From Meconema thalassinum (Eukaryota > Arthropoda > Insecta > Orthoptera > Tettigoniidae), in NCBI GenBank assembly GCA_946902985.2, contig OX336398.1:229425556-229489555 (forward strand): DNA of 64,000 bases, written 5' to 3'. Shown here piece by piece: positions 32,283-42,808 of the stretch. The notes beneath the pieces are model-generated. The model was not told the origin of the DNA. It worked only from the letters and a program-made list of their open reading frames with translations, and searched no databases. Position 1 is the first letter of the stretch; every line of letters starts with the position of its first letter. Made by a program: the position numbers and the translations under genes.

Positions 32283-32475
32283 GGCTATAGCCCCGGAGGT
32301 CCGGGTTCGATTCCCTGCTCTGCCAAGAAATTTAATTCTGGTCTGAAACGGGCCCTCAGCCTTGAGAGGTAAAACTGAGAGGAGGTGGAATCGATTCCTA
32401 CCTCAACCATCTTTGATGTGCATTTCCGTGGTTTCTCACTTCCACTTGAGAAATAAACTGGAATGGTTATTAATT
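32283..32475 (+). mobile_element. tRNA-derived SINE (type D), 5' truncated
   Basis: B-box GGGTTCGATTCC near 32,298, followed by CAAGAAATTTAATTCTGGTC, TGAGAGGTAAAACTGAGAGG and TTTCCGTGG blocks. These are shared with the inverted copy at 52,445-52,640. Confidence 0.7.
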
Positions 32476-32589
32476 TAAGGCTTTGGCTGTCTCCTTCTCA
32501 TTCACCCCCCCCCCCTCCCCCCCAAGTGATTGTGTGCATGCGCAAGTGTCTTTACCTTCTTCTTTATTAATTTAAAACTATACGGTAAG

Positions 32590-33135
32590 ATCTACGCGGC
32601 ATCTACGCATCCAAGTCCCTCTCCAAAAACCTCAAACTCAGACACTACAATTCAGTAGTAAAACTGTCAGCTCTGTACGCCTCTGGGTGCCTCGTGATGG
32701 CCAGGAATGGTCCACTCAGGAAACTAGAACTCAAGGAGAGGAAGATCCTGCGGAGGATACTAGGACCCATACGGGAAGAGGGAGGCACCTACAGAATTCG
32801 CCACAAGGATGAGCTTTACAGCCGTCAAGGACATTGTGACTTGTATAAGAAAAAGGCGCCTGGCCTTCTATGGACACTTGACCCACATGATCCCTTGCCG
32901 GCTAACCAGTAAGATCTTCACAGTGGCAGGAAGAGGGAAGGCCTCTAGGACCAAGTGGATCTCTACGGTCAAGACGGATTTAGACCACCTAGGGATCACA
33001 CGTAAGTCCATACAGGACCACCAACAATTCCGGCAAGCCATCCGACGGGGAGTTTATTCCTGTATCACTGACAGCTGGGAAGAACACCGGGGTCAGCAGA
33101 CCCCCATGGACGGAGGAAAGAGAGCTGACTCATAG
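32590..33135 (+). pseudogene. LINE ORF2 C-terminal fragment
   Basis: The frames encode L-R-H-Y-N-S-V-V-K, then L-E-L-K-E-R-K-I-L-R-R-I-L-G-P, and, after a frame change near 32,815, R-K-R-R-L-A-F-Y-G-H-L-T-H-M. This post-RT region is typical of RTE-like LINEs and is shared with the fragments at 59.2 and 60.0 kb. It is 5' truncated with no RT catalytic core. Confidence 0.75.
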
Positions 33136-34376
33136 TCAGATGATGAAAAAGTACTGGAAGAAGAGAAAAGCCAAAGCGACGTGGAGTTACGAGCCCCGTG
33201 GTCCTCAGTAGACCCAAACGACGAAAAAGAATTTTCGGTATTTTTTTTAAACACTCTGCAAATCTACAGGCCAAGAGCTTTCGGCAGAGTGCTTTACGAA
33301 TTCAATTGGTTCCGTCTTTCTCTGAATCTCGCGGCAACAAAAATCACCTTTGTATTTTAAATATACTACTAATAATAATAATATCGTATGGCCTCGGTGC
33401 CGGGAGCAAGCTTTGTTATTTGACACCCAAAGGGTAGCTTGCATGTCGAATTTCGCTGTTCCTTTAGGCACTGTGAAAGTCAAGGAGGTTAGATATCTAA
33501 GCTCCTTGAACACTATAGGGCTTTCTAGTAGAGAAATGAGGAACTTTGTGTTGGCGGAAATTCCCGAGATACTGTATAGGTGATTAATTGCATATCATTG
33601 CACACCTTGTTAATGCAAAGAATGCCACGTTACTAAATTTAAATGAAGAGACCGTATGGATTAATTCCCTCCAGATAGCAATTGAACCCTCCCTTAGGGC
33701 TAGGGGTGTAAATGCTATGCCATCATTAGTATTTACTTTAACAGGTGCCTATTTAAAAGGGGAAAGGGTCGCAGGGTAACATTTAATGGCTTGGGGTTGG
33801 TTCAGACATGAGAATAGGAAATTAATTCCTACAGATAAGCCCCTGGAAAGTGTTCGCGTGTGAGGGAGGAGGGGGATGGTTGGTGTAAGGGTAGTAAAAA
33901 ATGTTATACTCTAGTGCGAGGGTGAAAGACAGAAAGAGAAAATAAAGGGATTAAGGTGATTTTACTCCGGCACTCTTTAGGTAGAACTTGGGGGGGGGGA
34001 TTTAGAATTATATTCTATAGGATAAATCCCTACAACACTTCCATTTGACTGTCATAATCCTGGCTCTTAGCAGGGTTTATCGGTTGTATAAAAGGTGAAG
34101 AACAAAGGAGTTCGTAACATAACAGCCAAATGGAAAATACAGCTTAATGTACACAGCTCATTACACAGAGCTTTAAACAGGGTGGGTCTAAAATAATGTC
34201 GAGACCACTAAATGATTATTGTGAAAGTATGTTCTGGACTGAAAGTAAGATACAAATCAAAGAATTAATTATATTCTACGTCCAATAATGCCGCTTGAAA
34301 ACTCTTGACTCCAAATATTTTGTCGAAAATAATGGTAAAATGTGTGTCAAGCGTACGTAATCCAATGGGCCTAGTT
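33136..34376. other. Non-coding; SINE-tail fragment at about 33,358-33,440
   Basis: An (AAT)n run followed by ATCGTATGGCCTCGGTGCCG looks like a decayed, inverted copy of the 3' domain shared by the SINEs at 10.5 and 48.1 kb. Poly-G at 33,992-34,000. No gene was seen. Confidence 0.45.
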
Positions 34377-34546
34377 AAATCCAAGGAGAATATGAAGCCT
34401 ACGTGATCCTATAGTAAAATGCAAGGAGAATATGAAGCGTACGTGATTCTATAGTACAATCCAAAGAGAATATGATGCGTCCGTGATTCTACAGTGAAAT
34501 CCAAGGAGAATATGAGGCGTATGCTACGTAATTCTATAGCGAAATA
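34377..34546. repeat. 40-bp tandem repeat, about 4 units
   Basis: The units follow the pattern AAATCCAAGGAGAATATGAR then GCGTACGTGATTCTATAG, with scattered substitutions. The second half of each unit carries a TACGTGATT-type core. Confidence 0.8.
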
Positions 34547-34722
34547 TTAAAAACGACAAGTTGCAATATTTGAAATTTTTGTTTAAACACAGGGAAGACT
34601 GGCTTATGGCTCTACAAAACACTACCAAAGCTACAACTTCTATGTTTTGAAACATTAGAATGAATAATTATTTCTTCTGGTGCTTAATGCATTAATATGA
34701 ATCACTAATAAAACTCAGCAAT

Positions 34723-35104
34723 TATTCTAGTTTTGTCCCGTGTCATGTGTGGGGTTTCGCCTAGGACACCAAGCTGGCTCATCGGTGGGCTCTTGGTGTC
34801 CCCGCCCGACCCCCTCAGGAGTAACGAACTGCGCGCTACCTCCCTATATATACAGTGAAACTGCACTACTTGACTGCGAGAACTAAAAGCTCAAGCAGCC
34901 AGAACCTCCATATGAAGGCTTCCAAAAAATATGGTATATTGGCTTTCACGGCCGGTGAATTAAAACTCAGCAATTCTTCTAGGCTTGTGCCGTGTCATGT
35001 GTGGGGTTTCTGTTAGGACACCAAGCTGGCTCATCGGCGGGCTCTTGGTGTCCCCGCCCGGAACCCCCACAGGAGTAACGAACTGCGCGCTACCTCCCTA
35101 TATA
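34723..35104. repeat. Paired hairpin-bearing repeats (locus 1)
   Basis: Two copies in tandem, 252 bp apart, each with a perfect 10-bp stem GGACACCAAG / CTTGGTGTCC (34,764-34,773 with 34,792-34,801; 35,016-35,025 with 35,043-35,052) around an 18-bp or 17-bp loop. The unit also has TATTGGCTTTCACGGCC at its start. The same dimer occurs at 54.7-55.2 kb. I do not recognise the family. Confidence 0.8.
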
Positions 35105-37737
35105 TAGAGTGCATAGTGTCATGGAAAGTTTGGCGCGAATTGTATAGTGACAAGGGAAGTTTGGCGCGGATTGTATAGTATCATGGAAAGTTTGGCGCGA
35201 ATTTCATAGTGTCATGGAAAATTTGGCGCGAATTGTATAGTGTCATGGAAAGCTTGGCGCGAATTGCATAGTGTCTTGGAAAGTTTGGCGCGAATTGAAT
35301 AGTGACATGGGAAGTTTGGCGCGGATTGTATAGTGTCATGGGAAGTTTGGCGCGAATTGTATAGTGTCATGGGAAGTTTGGTGCGAATTGTATAGTGTCA
35401 TGGAAGGTTTGGAGAAAATAATATAGTATCATTACACGTTTGGCACAAATTGTATAGTGTCATGGGAAGTTTGGCGCGAATTTTATAGTGTCATAGGAGG
35501 TTTGGCGCGAATTGTATAGTGTCAGGGGAAGTTTGGCACGAATTGTATAGTGCCATGGGAAGTTTGGCGCGAAATGTATAGTTTCATGGAAAGTTTGGCG
35601 CAAACTGTATAGTGTCATGGGAAGTTCGGCGCGAATTGTATAGTGTCATGGAAAGGTTGGCGCAAACTGTTCAGTATCACGGAGAGTTTGGCGCGAATTG
35701 TATAGTGTCATGGAAAGTTTGGCGCAATTTGTATAGAATCATGGAACGTTTTGCGCGAATTGTGTAGTGGCATGGGAAGTTTGGCGCAAATTGTATAGTG
35801 TCATGGAATGTTTGGCACAAATAGTATAGTGTCATGGAAAGTTTGGCGAAAATAATATAGTATCATTACACGATTGGCACAAATTTTATAGTGCCATGGG
35901 AAGTTGGGCGCAAATTGTATAGTGCCATGGGAAGTTTGGCGCAAATTGTATAGTGTCATGGAAGGTTTGGAGAAAATAATATAGTATCATTACACGTTTG
36001 GCACAAATTGTATAGTGTCATGGGAAGTTTGGCGCAACTTGTATAGTGTTATGGAAAGTTTGGCGAACATAATATAGTATCATTACACGTTTGGCACAAA
36101 TTGTATAGTGTCATGGGAAGTTTGGCGCAAATTGTATAGTGTCATGTGAAGTTTGTCGCGAATTGTATAGTGTCATCGAACGTTTGGCGCGAATTGTATA
36201 GAGTCATGGAAACTTTGGCGTGAATTGTATAGTGTCATGGAATATTCGGCGCAAATTGTATAGTGTCAAGGAAAGTTTGGTGGAAATTTTTTATTGTCAT
36301 GGAAAGATTGGCGCAAATTGTATAGTGTCATGGAAAGTTTGGCGCAAATTGTATAGTGTCATGGAAAGTTTGCGAAAATAATATAGTATCGTTACACGTT
36401 TGGCACAAATTGTATAGTGTCATGGGAAGTTTGGCGCAAATTGTATAGTGTCATGGGAAGTTTGGCGCAAGTTGTATAGTGTCATGGGAAGTTTAGCGCA
36501 AATTGTATAGTGTCATGGAAGGTTTGGCGAAAATAATATAGTATCATTACACGTTTGGCAGAAATTGTATAGTGTCATGGGATGTTTGGCACAAATTGTA
36601 TAGTGTTATGGGAAGTTTGGCGCAAATTGTATAGTGTCATGGAAAGTTTGGCGAAAATAATTTAGTATCATTACACGTTAGGCACAAATTGTATAGTGTC
36701 ATGGGATGTTAGGCGCAAATTGTATAGTGTCATGTGAAGTTTGTCGCGAATTGTATAGTGTCATCGAACGTTTGGCGCGAATTGTATAGAGTCATGGAAA
36801 CTTTGGCGCGAATTGTATAGTGTCGTGGAAAGTTTGGCGCAATTTGTATAGAATCATGGAAAGTTTTGCGCGAATTGTGTAGTGTCATGGGAAGTTTGGC
36901 GCAAATTGTATAGTGTCATGGAATGTTTGGCACAAATAGCATAGTGTCATGGAAAGTTTGGCGAAAATAATATAGTATCATTACACGTTTGGCACAAATT
37001 GTATAGTGCCATGGGAAGTTTGGCGCAACATGTATAGTGTCAAGGAAGGTTTGGCGAAAATTATATAGTATCATTACACGTTTGGCACAAATTGTATAGT
37101 GTCATGGGATGTTTGGCACAAATTGTATAGTGTCATGGGAAGTTTGGCGCTAATTGTATAGTGTCATGGAAAGTTTTGCGAAAATAATATAGTATCATTA
37201 CACGTTTGGCACAAATTGTATAGTGTCATGGAAAGTTTTGCGCAAATTGTATAGTGTCATGGAAAGTTTGGCGAAAATAATATAGTATCGTTACACGTTC
37301 GGCACATATTGTATAGTGTCATGGGAAATTTGGCGCAAATTGTATAGTGTCATGGGAAGTTTGGCGCAAATTGTATAGTGTCATGGGAAGTTTAGCGCAA
37401 ATTGCATAGTGTCATGGAAAGTTTGGCGCAAATTGTATAGTGTCATAGGAAGTTTGGCGCGAATTGTATAGTGTCATGGGAAGTTTGGCGCAAATCGCAT
37501 AGTGTCATGGGAAGTTTGGCGCAAATTGTATAGTATCATGGAAAGTTTGGCGAGAATTGTATAGTGTCATGGGAAGTTTGACGCAAATTGTATAGTGTCA
37601 TGGAAAGTTTGGCGAAAATAATATGGTATCATTACACATTTGTCACAAATTGTATAGTATCGCATAAAGATTGGCGCGAATTGTGCAGTGTCACGCAAAG
37701 TTCTTGCGCAAATTGTACAGTATCACGAAAGGTTTGG
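35105..37737. repeat. 31-bp satellite-like array, about 85 units
   Basis: The unit reads TTGTATAGTGTCATGGRAAG followed by TTTGGCGCRAA. A variant unit containing ATAATATAGTATCATTACAC recurs about a dozen times, usually 3, 4, 5 or about 10 units apart. A longer block near 36,140-36,230 is repeated near 36,730-36,820, an offset of about 19 units, showing higher-order duplication. Most main-type units contain TTTGGCGC, an E2F-type core. The array starts right after the hairpin repeats. Confidence 0.95.
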
Positions 37738-38109
37738 CTTAACCCCCAGCTAAAGAAACATACCCACCCTTTCGAAGTCCGCTGTCAGCTCCGGGATCTA
37801 ACTAATAATCCCCGGATAGGCTGCAACTCCGCATGAGCGCTTTAATGCTCCCAGCTATAGGTAGATTACCCCCTCGCTCTCCGCTGTATCATTTTGACGA
37901 ACCACCGCTGGTCTCACCGTGCGCTGTGTGCTTTACAAGCCTCATTGACTCCGCACATTGATGAAGCTCAATTTAACATTGGATTCCGCTTGCTAGCATC
38001 TCGGTCTGCATTCGTAAATAATGTGCAGCAACGAGCCGGCCAATACTGCTGGCTAATTATTTATCTCGTGTGTATCTCGACATAGTATCAAATAAAGTCC
38101 CCGATTCTT
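37738..38109. other. Non-coding, nothing recognised
   Basis: Slightly more GC-rich than its surroundings. No motif was identified. Confidence 0.5.
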
Positions 38110-38403
38110 GGATGTAACATGGGTAATCTAGAGTTCCACTGGATGGATTTTGATGCGATTTTCACTATTCTGTAGAGGAAGTCTCGAGAACAGTTTCTGT
38201 AGAAAAACACTAATTCGTGACTAAAGGAAGCCGAGCCGTAACGATTTCAATGAATCGAGTCGAAGAAAAACCGGCCGTCCGAGTGCCTTTTAAGCTTACG
38301 CTGGGTAAACCGTTAAAAATATATATATGCTATGAGTGTAAGAATTGTTCAGCATGAAAAGTTCTACAAAAAGGTCCATGCAGTATATCTCTATTATTAA
38401 TAT
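38110..38403. repeat. R1 repeat, inverted, left part of the gypsy target
   Basis: Reverse complement of 16,030-16,325. It continues at 45,012 on the other side of the gypsy element, proving that the element landed in an existing repeat. Confidence 0.75.
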
Positions 38404-39162
38404 TGTTACGTGCCACCCCCTAGTGGCACTTTTGTTAACTGGATTACGGTGGGGGTACAAAGCACAACACCAATTACTGCTTAAAGAAATATAATTTATT
38501 ACAGGCCAGAAAATTACACTAGTCAGCAAATACAAGCAATTAGGAGCCTTATTCCAGTTTCCTCAAGTCTCTTCCTTGTGCGCTCCTGGCCCTTCCACTT
38601 GTCAACAGATCACAGAAGTTAATCCTGCCGCTAATGAGCCTAGTGGCCTTGACAGAACTGCATGCAACTTCTTTCAAATGTGCGCCTACTACAGTACTTA
38701 CGAGCACTTGCTGCGCGCTGTTCACCAGCTGGGAGAAACAATGTCACTGGATTTCAACACCACAATATCTGACACTCAGTGAAAGCACACTTACTCAGAA
38801 CACGGCAGTCCCCTGTATGTTCCTCACTTCGCCGCTACACTAGGGATTTCGCAAGTCACCACACTTCTGTCGCTCAAAATAAACGCTCACACTAGCTCGT
38901 AAAACACAACAACAACAACTGCTTCACGGGTCACCCTTAAATAGCAGGCCGGTGACTCAATAAATGGTTCTAGATCCATCCAGGGTCCACGGCTTCTCGA
39001 GGTTTCCATCGCTGGTCCAATCACGAATCTTCTGGACTATCCCTTTGTCTTAGTAGCCCTGTTGCATAAGGCACACGCAATACAGGAGGCATGCCACAGC
39101 CCAGCCCCTGGGGCAGTTGTGACTCAAGCGGCGAGCGATGACACAAACTCACAGCCGTAACA
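38404..39162 (-). repeat. 3' LTR of the gypsy element
   Basis: It differs from the 5' LTR by roughly 9% over its first 540 bp, but is identical over its last 210 bp (38,953-39,162 equals 44,802-45,011). The TATA position reads TATTTAAG here. An AATAAA signal on the minus strand is at 38,495-38,500. Confidence 0.95.
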
Positions 39163-39175
39163 CCACCCCCTTCCT
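39163..39175 (-). promoter_or_regulatory. Gypsy polypurine tract
   Basis: The minus strand reads AGGAAGGGGGTGG directly before the 3' LTR. Confidence 0.85.
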
Positions 39176-39199
39176 AAAAAGGCTGATCGTCCCGATCAA

Positions 39200-42100
39200 T
39201 CATTGGTCCGTCTGTGTCCCTCCGTAGGCTGCCAGGCGATCTCGATGCACGATCTTCATCTTCGCCCTCGGGCTCCGCTGGATCCTGTAGACGACATCGT
39301 TGATCCGTTTCACGACTCGGTACGGGCCCTCCCAGGACTTCTGAAGTTTGGGTGACAGGCCTTTCTTCCGTAATGGGTTGAAGAGCCAGACCAGGTCGTC
39401 CTCGTGGAATCCGCCGGCATCCGTCTGCTGGTCGTATCGGGTCTTCATTCGGTCGGTCTCGATCCGCAGTTTCCTCCTCGCGAACGCGTGCACGTCCTCC
39501 AGTTGGTCGACCAGTTCTTGACAATACTGGCTTACCGGGATCGGATCATTCCCAGGTCGGCCGAAGGCAAGATCGACAGGTAGACGGAGCTCCCTCCCAA
39601 ACATGGCCCGGGCTGGTGTGCACCCGGTGGCTTCATGCACGGCGGCGCGGTAGGCCAGGAGAAATAGTGGAAGATGTTTGTCCCAATCCCTCTGGTGCTC
39701 GCTGACGACTATTCGGAGATGATTCTCGATGGTGCGATTGAATCGCTCTACCATCCCGTCGGACTGAGGGTGTAGCGGCGTCGTCCTTGTCTTCCGGATT
39801 CCCAGCAGCTGGCATAGGTTCTGGAACACCTGCGACTCGAAGTTCCTCCCTTGGTCGGAGTGCAGCTCCAGGGGTACTCCGTACCGGCTGACGAATTCTT
39901 TCACCAGGGTCTCTGCAATCGTCGCGGCTTCTTGGTTAGGGAGCGCATACGCCTCCGGCCATTTGGTAAAGTAGTCGCTGACGACTAATATGTAGCGGTT
40001 CCCTGCCTCGCTTAACGGGAATGGCCCAGCAACATCGATGGCCACTCTCTCCATGGGGCCGCCCACGTTGTAGGTCTTCAGTGGACCCCGTCGTCTTCGT
40101 CCTGGGCCCTTGCTGGCTGCGCAATCGTGGCACCTCGCGCAGTAGTTCTCCACGTCTGTTCGGCATCCGATCCAGAAGAACCGCTCTCTCAGCTTCTCCA
40201 GGGTCTTCTTTATCCCTAGGTGTCCACCAGATGATCCTCCATGAACTTCCTTCAGGACTTCCTCCGTCATAGCCTTTTGAACGACGACTTGTTCCCGAGA
40301 TGTCTTCCCGTCGGTGCTCTCCCAGGTACGGCAGATGAGGCCATCCCTTACAATCAGCGAGTCCCACTGTGCCCAGTAGGACTTAAACTTTGGGCTGCAG
40401 TCACTCACAATGTTCCACCCGGGTCTGGGGACACAGGCCCTCTTCCATTCGGCTATCAGTCCCAGGTCATCATCTTCTGCTTGTGCCCGCGTGAAAGATT
40501 CGCGGCACCAGTTCCCTTGAAGTTCCACAGTAGTCCGTCGGCACAGTATCCCGGTGTTCTCCTCCCTTCGGGCACAGAAGGTGCAGTCTTCGGGGCACGG
40601 TCTTCGTGACAGGGCGTTGGCGTTAGAATGCAGTTGGCCTTTCCTGTGCTGAATCTCAAAGTTGTACTGTTGAAGCCTCTCTAACCACCGCGCGAGTTGG
40701 CCCTCGGGCTGCTTGAAGTTCAGGAGCCACCGTAGGGCTGCATGGTCGGTCCTGATGAGAAATTCTTGCCCGTACAGATACTTGTGGAAGTGTTCAATGG
40801 TCTTCACGATGGCGAGCAGCTCCTTCCTGGTGACGCAGTAGTTCCTTTCTGGCTTTGACAAGGCCTTGCTGAAGTAGGCCACTACTCTCTCCTCGCCGTC
40901 CACTACTTGCGACAGGATTCCCCCTATGCCAAAGTCGCTGGCATCGGTATCGACGATGAACCTTGTTCCAGGTCTGGGGTAGGCCAGAATAGGCGCGGTG
41001 CACAGAGCCTGCTTGAGTTGTTCGAAGGCACTGTGGCATTCTGCTGTCCACGTGAAGAGTTGGTCCTTCTCAGTCAGTCGATGTAAAGGTTTGGCGATGT
41101 CGGCGAATCCTCTCACGAAGCGACAATAATAAGTGCAGAGTCCCAGGAAGCTTCGTAGTTGCGACTTGTCCTTCGGAACTGGCCACTCCCTCACAGCTGC
41201 GGTCTTCTCTGGGTCGGTGCGCACCCCTTCCTCGGAGACGATATGCCCAAGGTACTGGACCCGCTTCTGGAAGAGCTGACACTTCTTGGGACTCAACTTC
41301 AGCTGGGCAGCCCGTAGCTTCAACAAGATCTCCTTCAGGTTGCTGTAGTGCTCCTCGAAGCTCCTCCCCAGAACGATGACGTCGTCTAGGTATACCAGGC
41401 AGGTCTTCCAGTGTAGTCCCCTCAGAATGGACTCCATTAGCCTTTCGAAGGTTGCAGGGGCGTTGCACAGACCGAATGGCATGACGGTGAACTGCCAGAG
41501 TCCGCTGCCCACAGAGAACGCCGTTTTCTCGCGGTCCGTAGGGTGGACCTCCACCTGCCAGTAGCCACTCTTCAAATCCAAGGTGGAGAACCATCTTGAT
41601 CCTGATATGGTGTCCAGCGTGTCGTCGATCCGGGGTAGAGGGTAGCTGTCCTTTTTCGTGACGTCGTTCACCCGCCTGTAGTCCACGCAGAACCTGGTGG
41701 AACCGTCCTTCTTCTTCACTAGCACGACCGGAGAACTCCAAGGACTATGTGATGGCTCGATCACCCCTTGCTCCTTCATCTCTTCTACCATCCGGTCGAC
41801 TTCGGCTTGCTTGGCGAGCGGGACACGTCGGAATGGGGCCCTAATCGGTGCGCTGTCCCCAACGTCGATTCTGTGCTGGACCAAGCTTGTCCTGCCGAAG
41901 TCTTTGCTCCCCACGGAGAAGACATCCTGGAATTCGCGTAGCAGGTCCTGAAGTTGGCGTGATTGCTCTTCGTCTAGATGGTCCTGGGATCCTTGGTACA
42001 GCTTCTGTAGTTCTTCTGGCAGGGCGCGTCTTCTTCGGTTGTCCGTCTGCAGGTGTCCATCCGTCATATCTGTGATGCGGGCAATCCAGGTAACGGGCTC

Positions 42101-42808
42101 GCAGACTCCTAGGTTGGTGTCCCGGTGAACCGTAATGTCGTAGTCGTTCAGGTTGGACAGGCGGACGTACGGCCGAGACGTCGTGTTGATGAGAGTCTTG
42201 GCAACTAGCAATCCTTTTGTCTGGATGTCCTCATATTTTGGCTCGATGACAGCCGCCACACCCTCAGCAGTTCCGTCGACAATTACGGCAGCGCTGACTT
42301 CCGTCCTGGCGGGAACGATGACGTCCTCTCTCAGCCTTACTCGTCGTGCGGCGACGGCCTCGTGTGCTGGTTGCAAAGCAAGTTCCTCACTTCCGAAGTG
42401 CAGAGTGTTGGTACTCAGATCCAAGATGATGTTGTTCTGGTCCAGGAAGTCCAGTCCGATGATCACTTCATTTGATACGTCAGCCACAAGTACTGGATGC
42501 TTTATCGCCCGTCGACCAATGACGAACTCCAGTGATGCTTCGCCATGTACCGGTGCGGTCTCTCCGGTCGCGGTTATTAGCTGGAGGTTCCTTTGTGTGG
42601 GTTGCACTCTCCACTTCGGGATCACGGTGGGGCTGACGATGGTCCTCGATGCTCCCGTGTCGATTAGCATGGGCCAGCTCACTCCGTTGATAACTCCGTC
42701 GACCATCAGGCTGCTATCGTCCCTCCGTAACTTCGTCACACGGACTTGGACTGCCGGGGCTTGACGACTGTCACAAGCCAACCTTTGCCCCCCAAGGCTG
42801 GCTAATAC
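39200..42808 (-). CDS. pol: Gypsy Pol polyprotein (protease, RT, RNase H, integrase)
   Basis: Open from the -1 frame at the end of gag; there is no ATG, and the first possible start downstream is a TTG at 42,781. Counting from that codon: protease I-D-T-G-A-S at 40-45; RT with S-P-W-S-S-P-V-V-L-V near 345-355, M-P-F-G-L at 434-438 and Y-L-D-D at 464-467; RNase H from D-T-D-A-S at 611. Integrase has a zinc finger (H847, H854, C881, C884) and a catalytic triad D916, D976, E1012 (D-59-D-35-E). A G-P-Y module lies near the end (about 1155-1190). In RNase H the usual N-A-D-A-L-S-R reads N-A-N-A-L-S-R, so the catalytic Asp is Asn, which should cripple that activity. Length and order are otherwise normal. 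Confidence 0.95.
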   Translation of the reverse strand, partial: VLASLGGQRLACDSRQAPAVQVRVTKLRRDDSSLMVDGVINGVSWPMLIDTGASRTIVSPTVIPKWRVQPTQRNLQLITATGETAPVHGEASLEFVIGRRAIKHPVLVADVSNEVIIGLDFLDQNNIILDLSTNTLHFGSEELALQPAHEAVAARRVRLREDVIVPARTEVSAAVIVDGTAEGVAAVIEPKYEDIQTKGLLVAKTLINTTSRPYVRLSNLNDYDITVHRDTNLGVCEPVTWIARITDMTDGHLQTDNRRRRALPEELQKLYQGSQDHLDEEQSRQLQDLLREFQDVFSVGSKDFGRTSLVQHRIDVGDSAPIRAPFRRVPLAKQAEVDRMVEEMKEQGVIEPSHSPWSSPVVLVKKKDGSTRFCVDYRRVNDVTKKDSYPLPRIDDTLDTISGSRWFSTLDLKSGYWQVEVHPTDREKTAFSVGSGLWQFTVMPFGLCNAPATFERLMESILRGLHWKTCLVYLDDVIVLGRSFEEHYSNLKEILLKLRAAQLKLSPKKCQLFQKRVQYLGHIVSEEGVRTDPEKTAAVREWPVPKDKSQLRSFLGLCTYYCRFVRGFADIAKPLHRLTEKDQLFTWTAECHSAFEQLKQALCTAPILAYPRPGTRFIVDTDASDFGIGGILSQVVDGEERVVAYFSKALSKPERNYCVTRKELLAIVKTIEHFHKYLYGQEFLIRTDHAALRWLLNFKQPEGQLARWLERLQQYNFEIQHRKGQLHSNANALSRRPCPEDCTFCARREENTGILCRRTTVELQGNWCRESFTRAQAEDDDLGLIAEWKRACVPRPGWNIVSDCSPKFKSYWAQWDSLIVRDGLICRTWESTDGKTSREQVVVQKAMTEEVLKEVHGGSSGGHLGIKKTLEKLRERFFWIGCRTDVENYCARCHDCAASKGPGRRRRGPLKTYNVGGPMERVAIDVAGPFPLSEAGNRYILVVSDYFTKWPEAYALPNQEAATIAETLVKEFVSRYGVPLELHSDQGRNFESQVFQNLCQLLGIRKTRTTPLHPQSDGMVERFNRTIENHLRIVVSEHQRDWDKHLPLFLLAYRAAVHEATGCTPARAMFGRELRLPVDLAFGRPGNDPIPVSQYCQELVDQLEDVHAFARRKLRIETDRMKTRYDQQTDAGGFHEDDLVWLFNPLRKKGLSPKLQKSWEGPYRVVKRINDVVYRIQRSPRAKMKIVHRDRLAAYGGTQTDQ

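Noticed and set aside
35105..37737. CRISPR-like array
   Set aside because: Units are contiguous 31-bp near-copies with no unique spacers. It is a satellite in eukaryotic DNA.
41070..41741. 223-codon minus-strand frame inside gypsy pol
   Set aside because: It is a shadow of the RT region in a GC-rich gene. The pol frame has all catalytic motifs.
42153..42764. 203-codon plus-strand frame opposite gypsy pol
   Set aside because: Antisense shadow of the protease/RT region, without any independent signal.
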